From the NCBI GenBank assembly GCA_031268095.1, contig JAIRXU010000077.1:1-64000 (forward strand): DNA of 64,000 nucleotides. Direction: 5' to 3'. The notes under the pieces are model-generated. The model did no database searches and was not told where the DNA came from. It saw only the letters and a program-made list of their open reading frames with translations. A program made the position numbers and the translations under genes. Positions within the stretch are counted from its first letter, which is position 1; each line of letters begins with the position of its first letter. Source of the DNA: Oscillospiraceae bacterium (GTDB taxonomy: Bacteria; Bacillota; Clostridia; Oscillospirales; Acutalibacteraceae). Below are positions 50,581 to 59,553 of this stretch, piece after piece.

Positions 50581-53500
50581 TTATTCCCCGTATACCTTCT
50601 GGAGCCGGACCAAGTGCTCGTACTTCTCCGCAGCCTGCTGGGCGCTGAGGTCAAACAAGGTGTCAGCCTTCTCCGGGAAGGCGCGCTTGAGGGAGCTATA
50701 ACGGACCTCATTTTCGATGAACTGGCGGTAGCTGGCGGTTGGGGCCTTGCTGTCGAGCTGGAAGGGGTTTTTGCCTTCTGTCCCGCGCAGCCGGGGATCG
50801 TAACGGAACAAGTGCCAGTACCCAGCCTTGACTGCGGCGTCTTCTTCGGCCATGCCGTTGCCCATGCCGCCCTTAATGCCGTGGTTGATGCAAGGGGCGT
50901 AGGCGATGATCACACTCGGGCCGGGGTAGCTTTCCGCTTCCGCGAAGGCCTTGAGGCACTGGGCGTAGTCCGCGCCCATCGCGACCTGCGCGACATAGAC
51001 ATAGCCATAACTTATCGCGATCTGGGCCAGGTCCTTCTTCTTGACCTCCTTGCCTGCCGCCGCGAACTTGGCCACCGCGCCGGTGGGGGTCGCCTTGGAG
51101 GCCTGCCCGCCCGTGTTGGAATACACTTCGGTATCGAACACCAGCAGGTTGATGTCTTCGTTCTGGGCGATCACATGGTCCAGCCCGCCAAAGCCGATGT
51201 CGTAGGCCCAGCCGTCGCCGCCCAGGGCCCAGATGCTCTTTTTGACCAGGAAGTCTGCGTCCTTGAGGATTTCGCTCGCCAGTTTGCAGGCGGCGCACTG
51301 ACAGGTCGTTTTGCCGGCGGCCTTGCTGGCCAGCTGCCCCTTCAGGTAGCTTTCCCAGGGCTCACCGCTCTGGGTGCGTAGCCAGGCAAGCGCTTCGTCA
51401 ATGTTCAGGATGCCGTCCTGAAGCTGCGCGATATATTCCTGCGCGGCGGCGGGATTTTCGCCGCTGTCTTCCATGGTGTCCAGCCATTTCCGCGCGGCGC
51501 CCTTCAGTTCCGGCACCGCATGGGTGGTCAGAAGCTCTTCCGTCAGACTGGCCAGGCGCTTGCGCACCGCTTGGTTGGCCAGCAGGAAGCCGTAGCCGTA
51601 CTCGGCGTTGTCCTCGAACAGACTGTTCGCCCAAGCAGGGCCTTTGCCTTCGCTGTTGACGGTATAGGGAGTGCTTGGCGCGCTGCCGCCCCAAATGCTT
51701 GAGCAGCCCGTGGCGTTGGCAATATACATCCGGTCGCCGTAAAGCTGGGTGGCGAGCTTGGCGTACGGCGTCTCCCCGCAGCCCGCGCAGGCGCCAGAGA
51801 ACTCCAGCAGCGGTGTGCGGTACTGGCTGCCGATAACGGTGGCCGCCTTGAACTTATCCAGGATCTCCCGCTTCTTCGGCAGGGCTTCGGCGTAATCAAA
51901 CACCGCCTGCTGATCCAGCTGCGTCGCCAGCGGGGCCATGGTCAGGGCTTTGTTGCCTTTGAGCCCCGGGCAGACATTGGCGCATTGGCCGCAGCCCATG
52001 CAGTCCAGTACGCTGAACGCCATGCAGAATTTCTTTCCGGGCATCCCGGTGAAGTCCTTCGCCTTCGCCGCGGCGGGCGCGGCGGCCAATTCTTCTTCCG
52101 TCAGGACTTCCGGCCGGTTGACAGCATGGGGGCAGACGAGGGCGCAGCGGTTGCACTGGATGCAGTTCGCGGGATCCCAAACCGGGACGTCGATGGCAAT
52201 GCCGCGCTTTTCGTGGGCGGCGGACCCTTGGGGGAAGGTGCCGTCGGCGGTATCGACGAAAGCCGAGACCGGCAGATCGTCGCCCTTCTGGGCGCTGATG
52301 GGATGCAGAATATTCGTCACAAACGTTTGGAGGTCTTTCCGTCCCGTGGGCACATCGGTTTGCTTCGTCTCGTCCTGCGCGTCCGCCCAAGCGGCGGGGA
52401 CCTCAATTTTCGTCACCGCGTTGAAGCCCGCATCGATGGCGGCATGGTTCATCTGAACGACGCTCTCGCCCTTCTTGCTGAACTTCTTCGTCACCGCGCC
52501 TTTCATCAGGCCGATAATCTTGTCTTCCGGGAGGATCCCCGTGAGGTTGAAAAAGGCGGACTGCAAGGTGGTGTTGGTGCGGCGGCCGTCGCGGAGGATC
52601 TCTTCCGCCAACTTCGTGGCGTTGATGGTATAGAACTGGACGCCGTTGTCCGCCAGGTATTTCTTCATCGCGGCGGGCAGAACCCCGTTCAGTTCCTCCA
52701 GGCTCCAGCCGCAGTTGAGCAGGAACGTCCCGCCGGGCTTGAGGGTGGAAAGCATGTCGTATTTATCGACATAACTGGGATTGTGGCAGGCGACAAAATC
52801 GGCTTTGTTGATATAATACGTGCTCTTGATCGGCGTTTTCCCGAAGCGCAAGTGGGAAATCGTGATTCCGCCGGTCTTCTTGCTGTCGTAGGCAAAGTAG
52901 CCCTGGGCATACATGTCCGTATTGTCTCCGATGATTTTGATCGCGTCCTGGTTCGCGCCGACGGTGCCGTCCCCGCCCAATCCCCAGAACTGGCAGCTGA
53001 AGGTGCCTTCCGGCGCGGTGTCGGAGAAATCCGTCAGCGGCAGACTGAGGTACGTCACGTCGTCATCGATCCCAATGGTAAAGCGCTCCTTGGGTTCGGC
53101 CGCGGTCATGTTGGCATAAACAGCCAGTGTGCAGGCCGGGTTGGTGTCCTTGCTGCCCAGGCCGTAGCGCCCGCCGTAAACCGGGACGTCCTTGAACTGG
53201 GTTCCCCGAAGCGCGGCGGCGATGTCCAGGAACAGCGGTTCGCCGAAGGCGCCGGGCTCCTTGGTGCGGTCGAGGACGGAGATCTGCCTAACGCTCTGCG
53301 GCATGGCGGCCAGCAGGTGCTTCTGGCTGAAGGGGCGGTAGAGCCGGACCTTGATCAGGCCGACCTTTTCGCCTTTGGCGTTGAGGTAATCGACGGTCTC
53401 TTCCAGCGTATCGCAGACAGAGCCCATCGCAATCACCACCCGCTCCGCGTCCGGCGCGCCGTAGTAATTGAACAGCTCGTAGTTCGTTCCGATGCGGCGG

Positions 53501-54252
53501 TTGATCTCGTGAAGATACTCTTCCGTCACGCCGACAATCTTATCATAATAAGGGTTACAGGCTTCGCGGGCCTGGAAGAAGATATCCGGGTTTTGGGCGG
53601 AACCGCGCAGGACGGGGTGTTCGGGGTTCAGGGACCGGCGGCGGAACGCATCCACCGCGTCCATGTCCACCATATCCTTCAACTCGTCGTAATCCCAGAC
53701 TTGAATCTTTTGGATTTCATGGGAGGTGCGGAAGCCGTCAAAAAAATGCAGGAACGGCACCCGGCCCCGAATGGCCGCAAGATGCGCCGCCGCGCCCAGG
53801 TCCATGACCTCCTGGACATTGCCGGAGCACAGCATGGCGTATCCCGTCTGGCGGCAGGCGTAAACGTCGCTGTGGTCTCCGTAGATATTCAGCGCGTGGG
53901 ACGCGACGCAGCGAGCGGAAACATCAATCACGCCGGGCAGCAGCTCCCCCGCCATTTTATACATGTTGGGGATCATCAGCAGCAGGCCCTGGGAAGCGGT
54001 GTAGGTGGTGGTCAGCGCACCGGCCGCCAGGGACCCGTGGACCGCGCCGGCCGCGCCGGCTTCGCTCTGCATTTCGGCCACCTTCACGGTCTGCCCGAAG
54101 ATGTTCTTCATTCCGGCGGCGGACATCGCGTCGGTTTCTTCCGCCATGTCGGACGACGGGGTAATGGGATAGATGGCCGCGACCTCGGTGAACGCGTAGG
54201 AAACATACGCCGCCGCCTGGTTGCCCTTCATGGTCTTGGATTTTCTCGGCAT
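50581..54252 (-). CDS. nifJ: Pyruvate:ferredoxin (flavodoxin) oxidoreductase
   Basis: PFOR oxidises pyruvate with CoA to acetyl-CoA, CO2 and reduced ferredoxin, the core of anaerobic fermentation. It is a single chain of 1223 residues, slightly over the usual ~1180. The domains run in order: N-terminal gamma/alpha region (YPITPSSDMAEETD), CoA-interacting beta part, two 2[4Fe-4S] motifs (CIQCNRCALVCPH; CMGCGQCANVCPG), then the TPP domain (SGACAGCGETPYAKL; ALGGDGWAYDIGFGGLDH; EVYSNTGGQASKATPTG). An insertion near CQCAACKLASEIL adds extra Cys residues. The start is ATG 54252, with AAGGAGG 12 bp upstream, a longer spacing than normal. A promoter is at 54362-54390. Confidence 0.97.
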   Translation of the reverse strand: MPRKSKTMKGNQAAAYVSYAFTEVAAIYPITPSSDMAEETDAMSAAGMKNIFGQTVKVAEMQSEAGAAGAVHGSLAAGALTTTYTASQGLLLMIPNMYKMAGELLPGVIDVSARCVASHALNIYGDHSDVYACRQTGYAMLCSGNVQEVMDLGAAAHLAAIRGRVPFLHFFDGFRTSHEIQKIQVWDYDELKDMVDMDAVDAFRRRSLNPEHPVLRGSAQNPDIFFQAREACNPYYDKIVGVTEEYLHEINRRIGTNYELFNYYGAPDAERVVIAMGSVCDTLEETVDYLNAKGEKVGLIKVRLYRPFSQKHLLAAMPQSVRQISVLDRTKEPGAFGEPLFLDIAAALRGTQFKDVPVYGGRYGLGSKDTNPACTLAVYANMTAAEPKERFTIGIDDDVTYLSLPLTDFSDTAPEGTFSCQFWGLGGDGTVGANQDAIKIIGDNTDMYAQGYFAYDSKKTGGITISHLRFGKTPIKSTYYINKADFVACHNPSYVDKYDMLSTLKPGGTFLLNCGWSLEELNGVLPAAMKKYLADNGVQFYTINATKLAEEILRDGRRTNTTLQSAFFNLTGILPEDKIIGLMKGAVTKKFSKKGESVVQMNHAAIDAGFNAVTKIEVPAAWADAQDETKQTDVPTGRKDLQTFVTNILHPISAQKGDDLPVSAFVDTADGTFPQGSAAHEKRGIAIDVPVWDPANCIQCNRCALVCPHAVNRPEVLTEEELAAAPAAAKAKDFTGMPGKKFCMAFSVLDCMGCGQCANVCPGLKGNKALTMAPLATQLDQQAVFDYAEALPKKREILDKFKAATVIGSQYRTPLLEFSGACAGCGETPYAKLATQLYGDRMYIANATGCSSIWGGSAPSTPYTVNSEGKGPAWANSLFEDNAEYGYGFLLANQAVRKRLASLTEELLTTHAVPELKGAARKWLDTMEDSGENPAAAQEYIAQLQDGILNIDEALAWLRTQSGEPWESYLKGQLASKAAGKTTCQCAACKLASEILKDADFLVKKSIWALGGDGWAYDIGFGGLDHVIAQNEDINLLVFDTEVYSNTGGQASKATPTGAVAKFAAAGKEVKKKDLAQIAISYGYVYVAQVAMGADYAQCLKAFAEAESYPGPSVIIAYAPCINHGIKGGMGNGMAEEDAAVKAGYWHLFRYDPRLRGTEGKNPFQLDSKAPTASYRQFIENEVRYSSLKRAFPEKADTLFDLSAQQAAEKYEHLVRLQKVYGE

Positions 54253-54361
54253 AACTCTAATGTTCCTCCTTGATTCTTAAATCGTGTGTCCTGTGAACGA
54301 TTCCCTTAAAGCTGACTTCAACCGACTTCGTGTGAGGCGCCGTCAAAATGAGCCAAATAAT

Positions 54362-54390
54362 ATTATAACACGTCGGACAGGCCATGTAAA
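54362..54390 (-). promoter_or_regulatory. sigma-A promoter of nifJ
   Basis: On the minus strand, TTTACA (54390-54385), 17 bp and TATAAT (54367-54362). The leader is about 100 nt. Confidence 0.8.
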
Positions 54391-54447
54391 TAAAAAATCG
54401 CAATTTTTTCAGAAGATTTCCACAAGACAACGCTTCTGTTTTTGGCG

Positions 54448-54488
54448 AAAATGACAAAAAGCCGCCCGTTCCGGCCGGAACAGGCGGC
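54448..54488 (-). terminator. Intrinsic terminator of aspS
   Basis: GCCGCC(c)GTTCC pairs with GGAAC(a)GGCGGC at 54461-54488 around GGCC; on the minus strand it runs into TTTTTGTCATTTT. It starts 10 bp after the aspS stop. Confidence 0.85.
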
Positions 54489-54497
54489 GAAATGCCG

Positions 54498-56303
54498 CTA
54501 TCGAATTTTAATGTGGACTTCTCGCAGCTGCGCTTCCGAAACTTCGCCCGGCGCGCCCAGCAGCGGATCCTGGGCATTGCCATTGAGGGGGAAGGCTACT
54601 ACGTCCCGGATGCTCTCTTCCTTCGTCAGCAGCATCAGCATCCGGTCCAGCCCCGGGGCCATGCCCGCGTGCGGCGGCGCGCCATACTGGAACGCGCGGT
54701 AGAGCGCGCCGAAGCGCTTCTGCACGTCCTCTTCTGTATATCCCGCGACGGCAAACGCCTTGACCATAATATCCGGAATGTGGTTGCGCACCGCGCCGGA
54801 GGAGAGCTCCACGCCGTTGCAGACCAAATCGTACTGCCAGGCGAGGATCTCCAGCGGGTCCTTCGTTTCCAGCGCCTCCAGCCCGCCCTGAGGCATCGAG
54901 AAGGGATTATGGGTAAAGACGATCTGCCGGGTGGCCTCGTCTCGCTCATACATCGGGAAATCCGTCACGAAACAGAAATCGAAGCGGTCCTCGTCGGTCA
55001 GTCCCAGCCGCTGGCCCAATTCCGTCCGGATCTGTCCGGCCAGCTTGTCGGCGGCCTGGGGCCGGTCAGAAATAAAAAACACCGTGTCGCCGGGCTGGAG
55101 CCTTACCAGCGCGCAGAGCGCCGCCTGCTGTTCCGCGCTGAGGAATTTCACGATCGGCCCTTTCAGCAGCCAGGCGGAATTCCCCGGATAAGGCGCGGCG
55201 TTCTGCCCGCCGGGGTCCTCCTCCCCTGCCGGGACGGCGGAAATGTATCCCAGACCCTTCATGCCGATCCCGGCGGCGAATGCCAGCATCTGCTCAAAGA
55301 AAGACTTCGGCTGCTTCGCGCAGCCCGGCGCGTTGATTGCCCGGACCGGCTTCCCCTGGAAGGGTTTGAACGCCACATCCGCAAAAAAGGCGCTTAGGTC
55401 TTCTATCAGCAGGGGGTTGCGCAGGTCGGGCTTGTCGCTGCCGTAGCGCAGCATCGCTTCCCGATAGGGGATCCGGCGGAAAGGCGCGGGGGAAACCGGC
55501 CGCCCGCCGCCGCAGTGGGAGAAGAGATCGTACAGCACCGTCTCCGCTACGGCCAGGACGTCTTCCTGGGTCGCGAAGGCCATCTCATAATCCAGCTGGT
55601 AGAAGTCGCCGGGGGAACGGTCGTTGCGGGCGTCCTCATCCCGGAAACAGGGGGCGATCTGGAAATACCGGTCCACCCCAGAGACCATCAACAGCTGCTT
55701 GAACTGCTGCGGCGCCTGGGGCAGGGCATAGAACTGCCCTTTATATTTTCGGCTGGGCACCAGATAGTCCCGCGCGCCCTCCGGCGAAGAGGCGGTGAGG
55801 ATCGGGGTCTGCACCTCCAGGAACCCCAGCTCCCGCATGTTTCTCCGCAGCCGGTCAACTACTTCGGCCCGGAAACGCAGGTTGCGCTGCATCCGGTTTC
55901 CGCGCAGATCCAGGTACCGGTGCTTCAGCCGGGCGTCTTCGCGCACATGCTCGGCTCCGTTGACCTCGAAAGGCAGCGCCGCCGCCGGCGCACCGAGCAG
56001 TTCCAGCCGGTCCACGCGCAGCTCCACCTGCCCGGTGCCCAATTTGGGATTGACAGTCTCTTTGTCCCGGAGGACCACCGTGCCTTCCGCACGGATCACC
56101 GTTTCCCGGGTGACGCGGTCCAACAAAGCCTCGTCATGCAGCACCAGCTGCGTCACGCCATACTGATCCCGCAGATCGACAAAGATCACCCCGCCGTGAT
56201 TGCGAAACGTTTCCGCCCAGCCGGAGAGGGTGGCCCGCCGGCCAACCTGGTCTTCCCGCAGTTCGCCGCAGGTATGGGTGCGGTAGGTCTCATTCATCCT
56301 CAT
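54498..56303 (-). CDS. aspS: Aspartyl-tRNA synthetase
   Basis: Charges tRNA-Asp (or tRNA-Asp/Asn in non-discriminating forms). The protein is 601 residues, the bacterial type with a GAD insertion. An N-terminal OB domain reads LSGWAETFRNHGGVIFVDLRD. The class II core has motif 2 CFRDEDARNDRSPGDFYQLD with QAPQQFKQLLMVSG before it, and motif 3 GMAPGLDRMLMLLTKEESIRD near the end. The start is taken as ATG 56303; AAAGGAA lies 13 bp upstream, so ATG 56297 is also possible. A promoter and terminator flank it, so it is monocistronic. No hisS or gatCAB is nearby. Confidence 0.97.
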   Translation of the reverse strand: MRMNETYRTHTCGELREDQVGRRATLSGWAETFRNHGGVIFVDLRDQYGVTQLVLHDEALLDRVTRETVIRAEGTVVLRDKETVNPKLGTGQVELRVDRLELLGAPAAALPFEVNGAEHVREDARLKHRYLDLRGNRMQRNLRFRAEVVDRLRRNMRELGFLEVQTPILTASSPEGARDYLVPSRKYKGQFYALPQAPQQFKQLLMVSGVDRYFQIAPCFRDEDARNDRSPGDFYQLDYEMAFATQEDVLAVAETVLYDLFSHCGGGRPVSPAPFRRIPYREAMLRYGSDKPDLRNPLLIEDLSAFFADVAFKPFQGKPVRAINAPGCAKQPKSFFEQMLAFAAGIGMKGLGYISAVPAGEEDPGGQNAAPYPGNSAWLLKGPIVKFLSAEQQAALCALVRLQPGDTVFFISDRPQAADKLAGQIRTELGQRLGLTDEDRFDFCFVTDFPMYERDEATRQIVFTHNPFSMPQGGLEALETKDPLEILAWQYDLVCNGVELSSGAVRNHIPDIMVKAFAVAGYTEEDVQKRFGALYRAFQYGAPPHAGMAPGLDRMLMLLTKEESIRDVVAFPLNGNAQDPLLGAPGEVSEAQLREVHIKIR

Positions 56304-56352
56304 ATTGTTATGTCGTTCCTTTCCGGAAGAAAATCAGTTGCTTAACTTTTAT

Positions 56353-56380
56353 ATTATACCGCACGGGCGAAAAATGTCAA
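56353..56380 (-). promoter_or_regulatory. sigma-A promoter of aspS
   Basis: On the minus strand, TTGACA (56380-56375), 16 bp and TATAAT (56358-56353), about 50 bp before the start. It is divergent from the riboswitch promoter. Confidence 0.85.
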
Positions 56381-56398
56381 GAAATTTTCGAAATGAAA

Positions 56399-56419
56399 TG
56401 TGCGCGAAGTACGCGCACA
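56399..56419. repeat. Perfect inverted repeat between divergent promoters
   Basis: TGTGCGCG (56399-56406) and CGCGCACA (56412-56419) pair perfectly around AAGTA. It lies between the aspS and ATPase promoters, upstream of both -35 boxes, so it could be a regulator site. It lacks a T-run for a terminator. Confidence 0.6.
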
Positions 56420-56452
56420 GGCCAACTCTTTTCCGTCTTCACAAAAAACTTC

Positions 56453-56481
56453 TTGACATTTTGACGGAAATCTAGTAAACT
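56453..56481 (+). promoter_or_regulatory. sigma-A promoter of the riboswitch-ATPase transcript
   Basis: TTGACA (56453-56458), 17 bp and TAAACT (56476-56481). The aptamer begins about 10 nt after the expected start. Confidence 0.8.
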
Positions 56482-56498
56482 AAGTATTGTCGAACAAA

Positions 56499-56642
56499 AG
56501 GGGAGTAGCTTATTTTCTTGTCTGTCAACAACCGTCGCCGGGGTCTCCCCTTGCGGCTGGCAGCAAGCCCTTGCCAGGCGGCAGGGGCCCGGAGGCAGGG
56601 GGTTGTCTTCGCGGCCCGCGCTGTTTTCAGGGAAGCAAGACC
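56499..56642 (+). promoter_or_regulatory. yybP-ykoY manganese riboswitch aptamer
   Basis: The conserved blocks of the class occur in order: AAGGGGAGTAGC (from 56499), GTCAACA (about 56523), and GCAAGACC (56635-56642), with GC-rich helices between. The GGGGAGUA and GCAAGAC loops form the Mn2+ site of known members. It is followed directly by a strong intrinsic terminator whose 5' arm overlaps the last aptamer bases (GACC), so ligand binding can open or close the terminator. Known members control Mn2+ exporters and P-type ATPases, as here. Confidence 0.88.
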
Positions 56643-56679
56643 TTTTGGCGGGATCTTTGCCGCCAAAAGGTCCTTTTTG
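56639..56679 (+). terminator. Riboswitch-controlled intrinsic terminator
   Basis: A perfect 13-bp stem (GACCTTTTGGCGG at 56639-56651 pairs with 56660-56672) is followed by CTTTTTG. The 5' arm overlaps the 3' end of the aptamer. It lies 58 bp before the ATPase start. Confidence 0.9.
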
Positions 56680-56736
56680 TTGGCGGCAAGCAACCGCACC
56701 GGCCCGCACAACGAGCGAAAGAAAGGAACTGAAAGA

Positions 56737-59463
56737 ATGAAAACGTATTTGTCGGACATCTCGGAAGTCTTTGCCCACGCGCAGAGTTCCCCCGGCGGTC
56801 TGCGGTTGGACGAGGCGGCCCGGCGGCTGGAGCAAAACGGCCGCAACAAACTGGCCGAAGGCAAAAAGGAATCTCTGATCAAACGGATTTTCCAACAGAT
56901 GCTGGACCCGATGATCCTCATCCTGCTGGCAGCGGCGGCGGTCTCGGCGGGGCTGGCGATATACCAGGGCGTTGTGAAAGGTCACCTGGAGGAGCCGCCC
57001 TATGATATTGCCATCATCCTTTCCGTTGTGATCATCAACGCGATTCTGGGCGTCTACCAGGAGAGCAAGGCGGAAGCAGCCATCGCGGCGCTCCAGGAAA
57101 TGGCAGCCGCGACCTCCCGGGTCCTGCGGGACGGCGAGATCCGCCAAATCCGCAGCGAGGAGCTGGTGGTCGGAGATGTGATCCTGCTCGAAGCGGGGGA
57201 CGCCGTCCCGGCGGACGCGCGGGTCTTCGAATCCGCCAGCTTGAAGATTGAGGAAGCCGCCCTGACGGGGGAATCCGTCCCGGTCAGCAAACTGATCCAA
57301 AAACTGCTGCCCCAGCAGAATGGCGACGTTGCCCTGGGCGACCGCAAGAATATGGTATATATGGGGTCCACCGTCTCCTACGGCCGCGGGCGCGCCGTCA
57401 TCACCGCAACAGGCATGGACACGGAAATGGGCAAGATCGCTTCCGCGCTGGCCAAGGCGGAGGAGGGCGAAACCCCGCTGCAAATCAAGCTGAATCAGCT
57501 GAGCAAAATCCTGACCTGGCTGGTTCTGGGAATCTGCGTTTTTATTTTCGGCTTCAGCTGCATCCGCAATTACCTCAATCCCACCATTGACGGCTTCGGC
57601 GGCATCGAGACGCTCCTGCAGGTCTTCATGCTGGCCGTCAGCCTGGCGGTGGCCGCCATTCCGGAAGGCCTGGCGGCCGTGGTCACGATCGTGCTGTCCA
57701 TCGGCGTGACCAATATGTCCCGCAAGAAGGCCATCATCCGGAAGCTCACCGCCGTGGAGACGCTGGGCTGCGCCCAAATTATCTGCTCCGATAAAACCGG
57801 CACACTGACGCAGAACAAAATGACCGTCGTCGAACACACCGGCACAAACGAAAACGGCTTGGCCGCCGCGCTGGCCCTCTGTTCCGACGCGGAATACAGC
57901 GAGAGCAGCGGGGCGGTCGGCGATCCGACAGAAGTGGCGCTGGTGGTTTACGCGGACGGCCTCGGCCTGCCCAAGGCGGGACTGAAGGAAACCTATCCCC
58001 GGATCGGGGAAGCGCCGTTCGATTCCATGCGCAAAATGATGTCCACCGTGCATCAGGCGGCGGACGGCACGGTCCGCCAATACACCAAGGGCGCGCCGGA
58101 CGAAGTGCTCAAGCACTGCGTCGCCATGGAGGATGAGGCCGGCCGCACCGTTCCCCTGACGGAGGAACTGCGGGGCAAGATCTTGGCGGACAACAAGGCC
58201 ATGGCGGACAAAGCGCTGCGGGTGCTGGCCGCCGCCCGGCGGGACCATGCCGCCGCCCCGGCTGACTTTGAACCGGAAACCCTGGAGCAGGATCTGATTT
58301 ATCTGGGTCTGGTAGGCATGATTGACCCCGTTCGCCCGGAGGTCAAGGACGCCATCGCGGAATGCCGTAACGCGGGAATTCGCCCCATTATGATCACCGG
58401 CGACCATCGGGACACCGCCGTAGCGATCGCGACAGAACTGGGCATCCTCGACGGTTCCGTCAAGGCCATCACCGGCGCGGAGCTGGGCGCCATTGACGAC
58501 GCGACTTTCGAGCGCACCGTGGAGGACTACGCCGTTTACGCGCGCGTCCAGCCGGAACACAAGGTGCGCATCGTCAACGCCTGGCGGACGCGTGGCATGG
58601 TCACCGCCATGACCGGCGACGGGGTCAACGACGCGCCTTCGATCAAAAGTGCGGACATCGGCGTTGGCATGGGGATCACCGGCACGGACGTGACCAAGAA
58701 CGTTGCCGATATGGTGCTGGCCGACGACAATTTTGCCACCATCGTCTCCGCCGTCGGGGAAGGCCGCCGGATCTATGACAATATCCGCAAAGCCATCCAG
58801 TTCCTGCTGGGCTCCAACCTCAGCGAGGTGCTGAGCATCTTCTTTGCCTCCCTGCTGAACGTCATCGTCCTCCAGCCGGTGCATCTGCTCTGGATTAACT
58901 TGGTGACGGACTGTTTCCCGGCCTTGGCGCTGGGCATGGAAAAATCAGAACACGACATCATGCGCCGCAGCCCCCGCAAAGCCAAAGACGGGATCTTTGC
59001 CGGCGGCGTAGGCATCGACTTGCTGTATCAGGGCGCATTCGTGTCTTTGCTGACGCTGGCGGCCTTCTTCATCGGAGAACACCTGCAAGCGGTTCGGGAA
59101 CATGCGGTTTTTCACTTTACCAACCTCGACGCGAACGCGGGCGCGGAGGGCATGACCATGGCCTTCCTGACCATGAGCATGTGCGAAATCTTCCATTCCT
59201 TCAATATGCGTTCCCAGCGCGGCTCCGTGATCACCATGGCGCGCAAGAGCGGAATGAACTGGTGGCTGTGGGGCTCGATGGTGCTCTCCCTGCCGCTCTC
59301 CAGCGTGGTCGTGCTGGTGCCCCAGCTGCGGGACATTTTCGGGTTTGCGGAGCATTTCTCTCTGATGGAATACGGCATTTCCATGGCTCTGGCATTCTCG
59401 ATCGTCCCGCTGGTAGAAATCGTGAAGTTCTTCCAGCGCCTGGCGGAGCGGCGGAACGCCTGA
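56737..59463 (+). CDS. P2A-type cation-transporting ATPase (Ca2+/Mn2+)
   Basis: A 908-residue P-type ATPase of the SERCA/PMR1-like class. The phosphorylated Asp is Asp352 in CSDKTGTLTQN, the actuator motif TGES is at 177-180, the P-domain hinge is TGDGVNDAP, and N-domain KGAPDEVLKHC is typical. Membrane motifs AIPEGLAAVVT (M4) and NLVTDCFPALALG (M6) carry the ion ligands of the P2A group. Usually labelled calcium ATPase, but the manganese riboswitch in its leader suggests it removes excess Mn2+, possibly along with Ca2+. The start is ATG 56737 after GAAAGGAAC; a reading extending upstream would run through the riboswitch. A terminator follows. Confidence 0.95.
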   Translation: MKTYLSDISEVFAHAQSSPGGLRLDEAARRLEQNGRNKLAEGKKESLIKRIFQQMLDPMILILLAAAAVSAGLAIYQGVVKGHLEEPPYDIAIILSVVIINAILGVYQESKAEAAIAALQEMAAATSRVLRDGEIRQIRSEELVVGDVILLEAGDAVPADARVFESASLKIEEAALTGESVPVSKLIQKLLPQQNGDVALGDRKNMVYMGSTVSYGRGRAVITATGMDTEMGKIASALAKAEEGETPLQIKLNQLSKILTWLVLGICVFIFGFSCIRNYLNPTIDGFGGIETLLQVFMLAVSLAVAAIPEGLAAVVTIVLSIGVTNMSRKKAIIRKLTAVETLGCAQIICSDKTGTLTQNKMTVVEHTGTNENGLAAALALCSDAEYSESSGAVGDPTEVALVVYADGLGLPKAGLKETYPRIGEAPFDSMRKMMSTVHQAADGTVRQYTKGAPDEVLKHCVAMEDEAGRTVPLTEELRGKILADNKAMADKALRVLAAARRDHAAAPADFEPETLEQDLIYLGLVGMIDPVRPEVKDAIAECRNAGIRPIMITGDHRDTAVAIATELGILDGSVKAITGAELGAIDDATFERTVEDYAVYARVQPEHKVRIVNAWRTRGMVTAMTGDGVNDAPSIKSADIGVGMGITGTDVTKNVADMVLADDNFATIVSAVGEGRRIYDNIRKAIQFLLGSNLSEVLSIFFASLLNVIVLQPVHLLWINLVTDCFPALALGMEKSEHDIMRRSPRKAKDGIFAGGVGIDLLYQGAFVSLLTLAAFFIGEHLQAVREHAVFHFTNLDANAGAEGMTMAFLTMSMCEIFHSFNMRSQRGSVITMARKSGMNWWLWGSMVLSLPLSSVVVLVPQLRDIFGFAEHFSLMEYGISMALAFSIVPLVEIVKFFQRLAERRNA

Positions 59464-59491
59464 CAAAACGCCGGAAACCGGCAAGCAAAAA

Positions 59492-59525
59492 CAAGGAGGC
59501 AGGGAATCCGTTCCCTGCCTCCTTG
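59492..59525. terminator. Bidirectional terminator between ATPase and GxGYxYP gene
   Basis: A perfect 15-bp stem (59492-59506 with 59511-59525) and a TCCG loop. It lies between two convergent genes. The T-run is poor on both sides, so efficiency is uncertain. Confidence 0.7.
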
Positions 59526-59553
59526 GCGTTTGTCCCTGCGGCTTTCCCGTCTT

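Noticed and set aside
51985..54273. 762-codon plus-strand frame opposite nifJ
   Set aside because: Antisense shadow of a full-length PFOR gene.
56518..56736. N-terminal extension of the cation ATPase
   Set aside because: The frame is open, but it covers the riboswitch and its terminator; ATG 56737 has the ribosome binding site and matches the family N-terminus.
56377..58884. 835-codon minus-strand frame opposite the ATPase
   Set aside because: Runs through the ATPase promoter and riboswitch in antisense and shows no protein motif.
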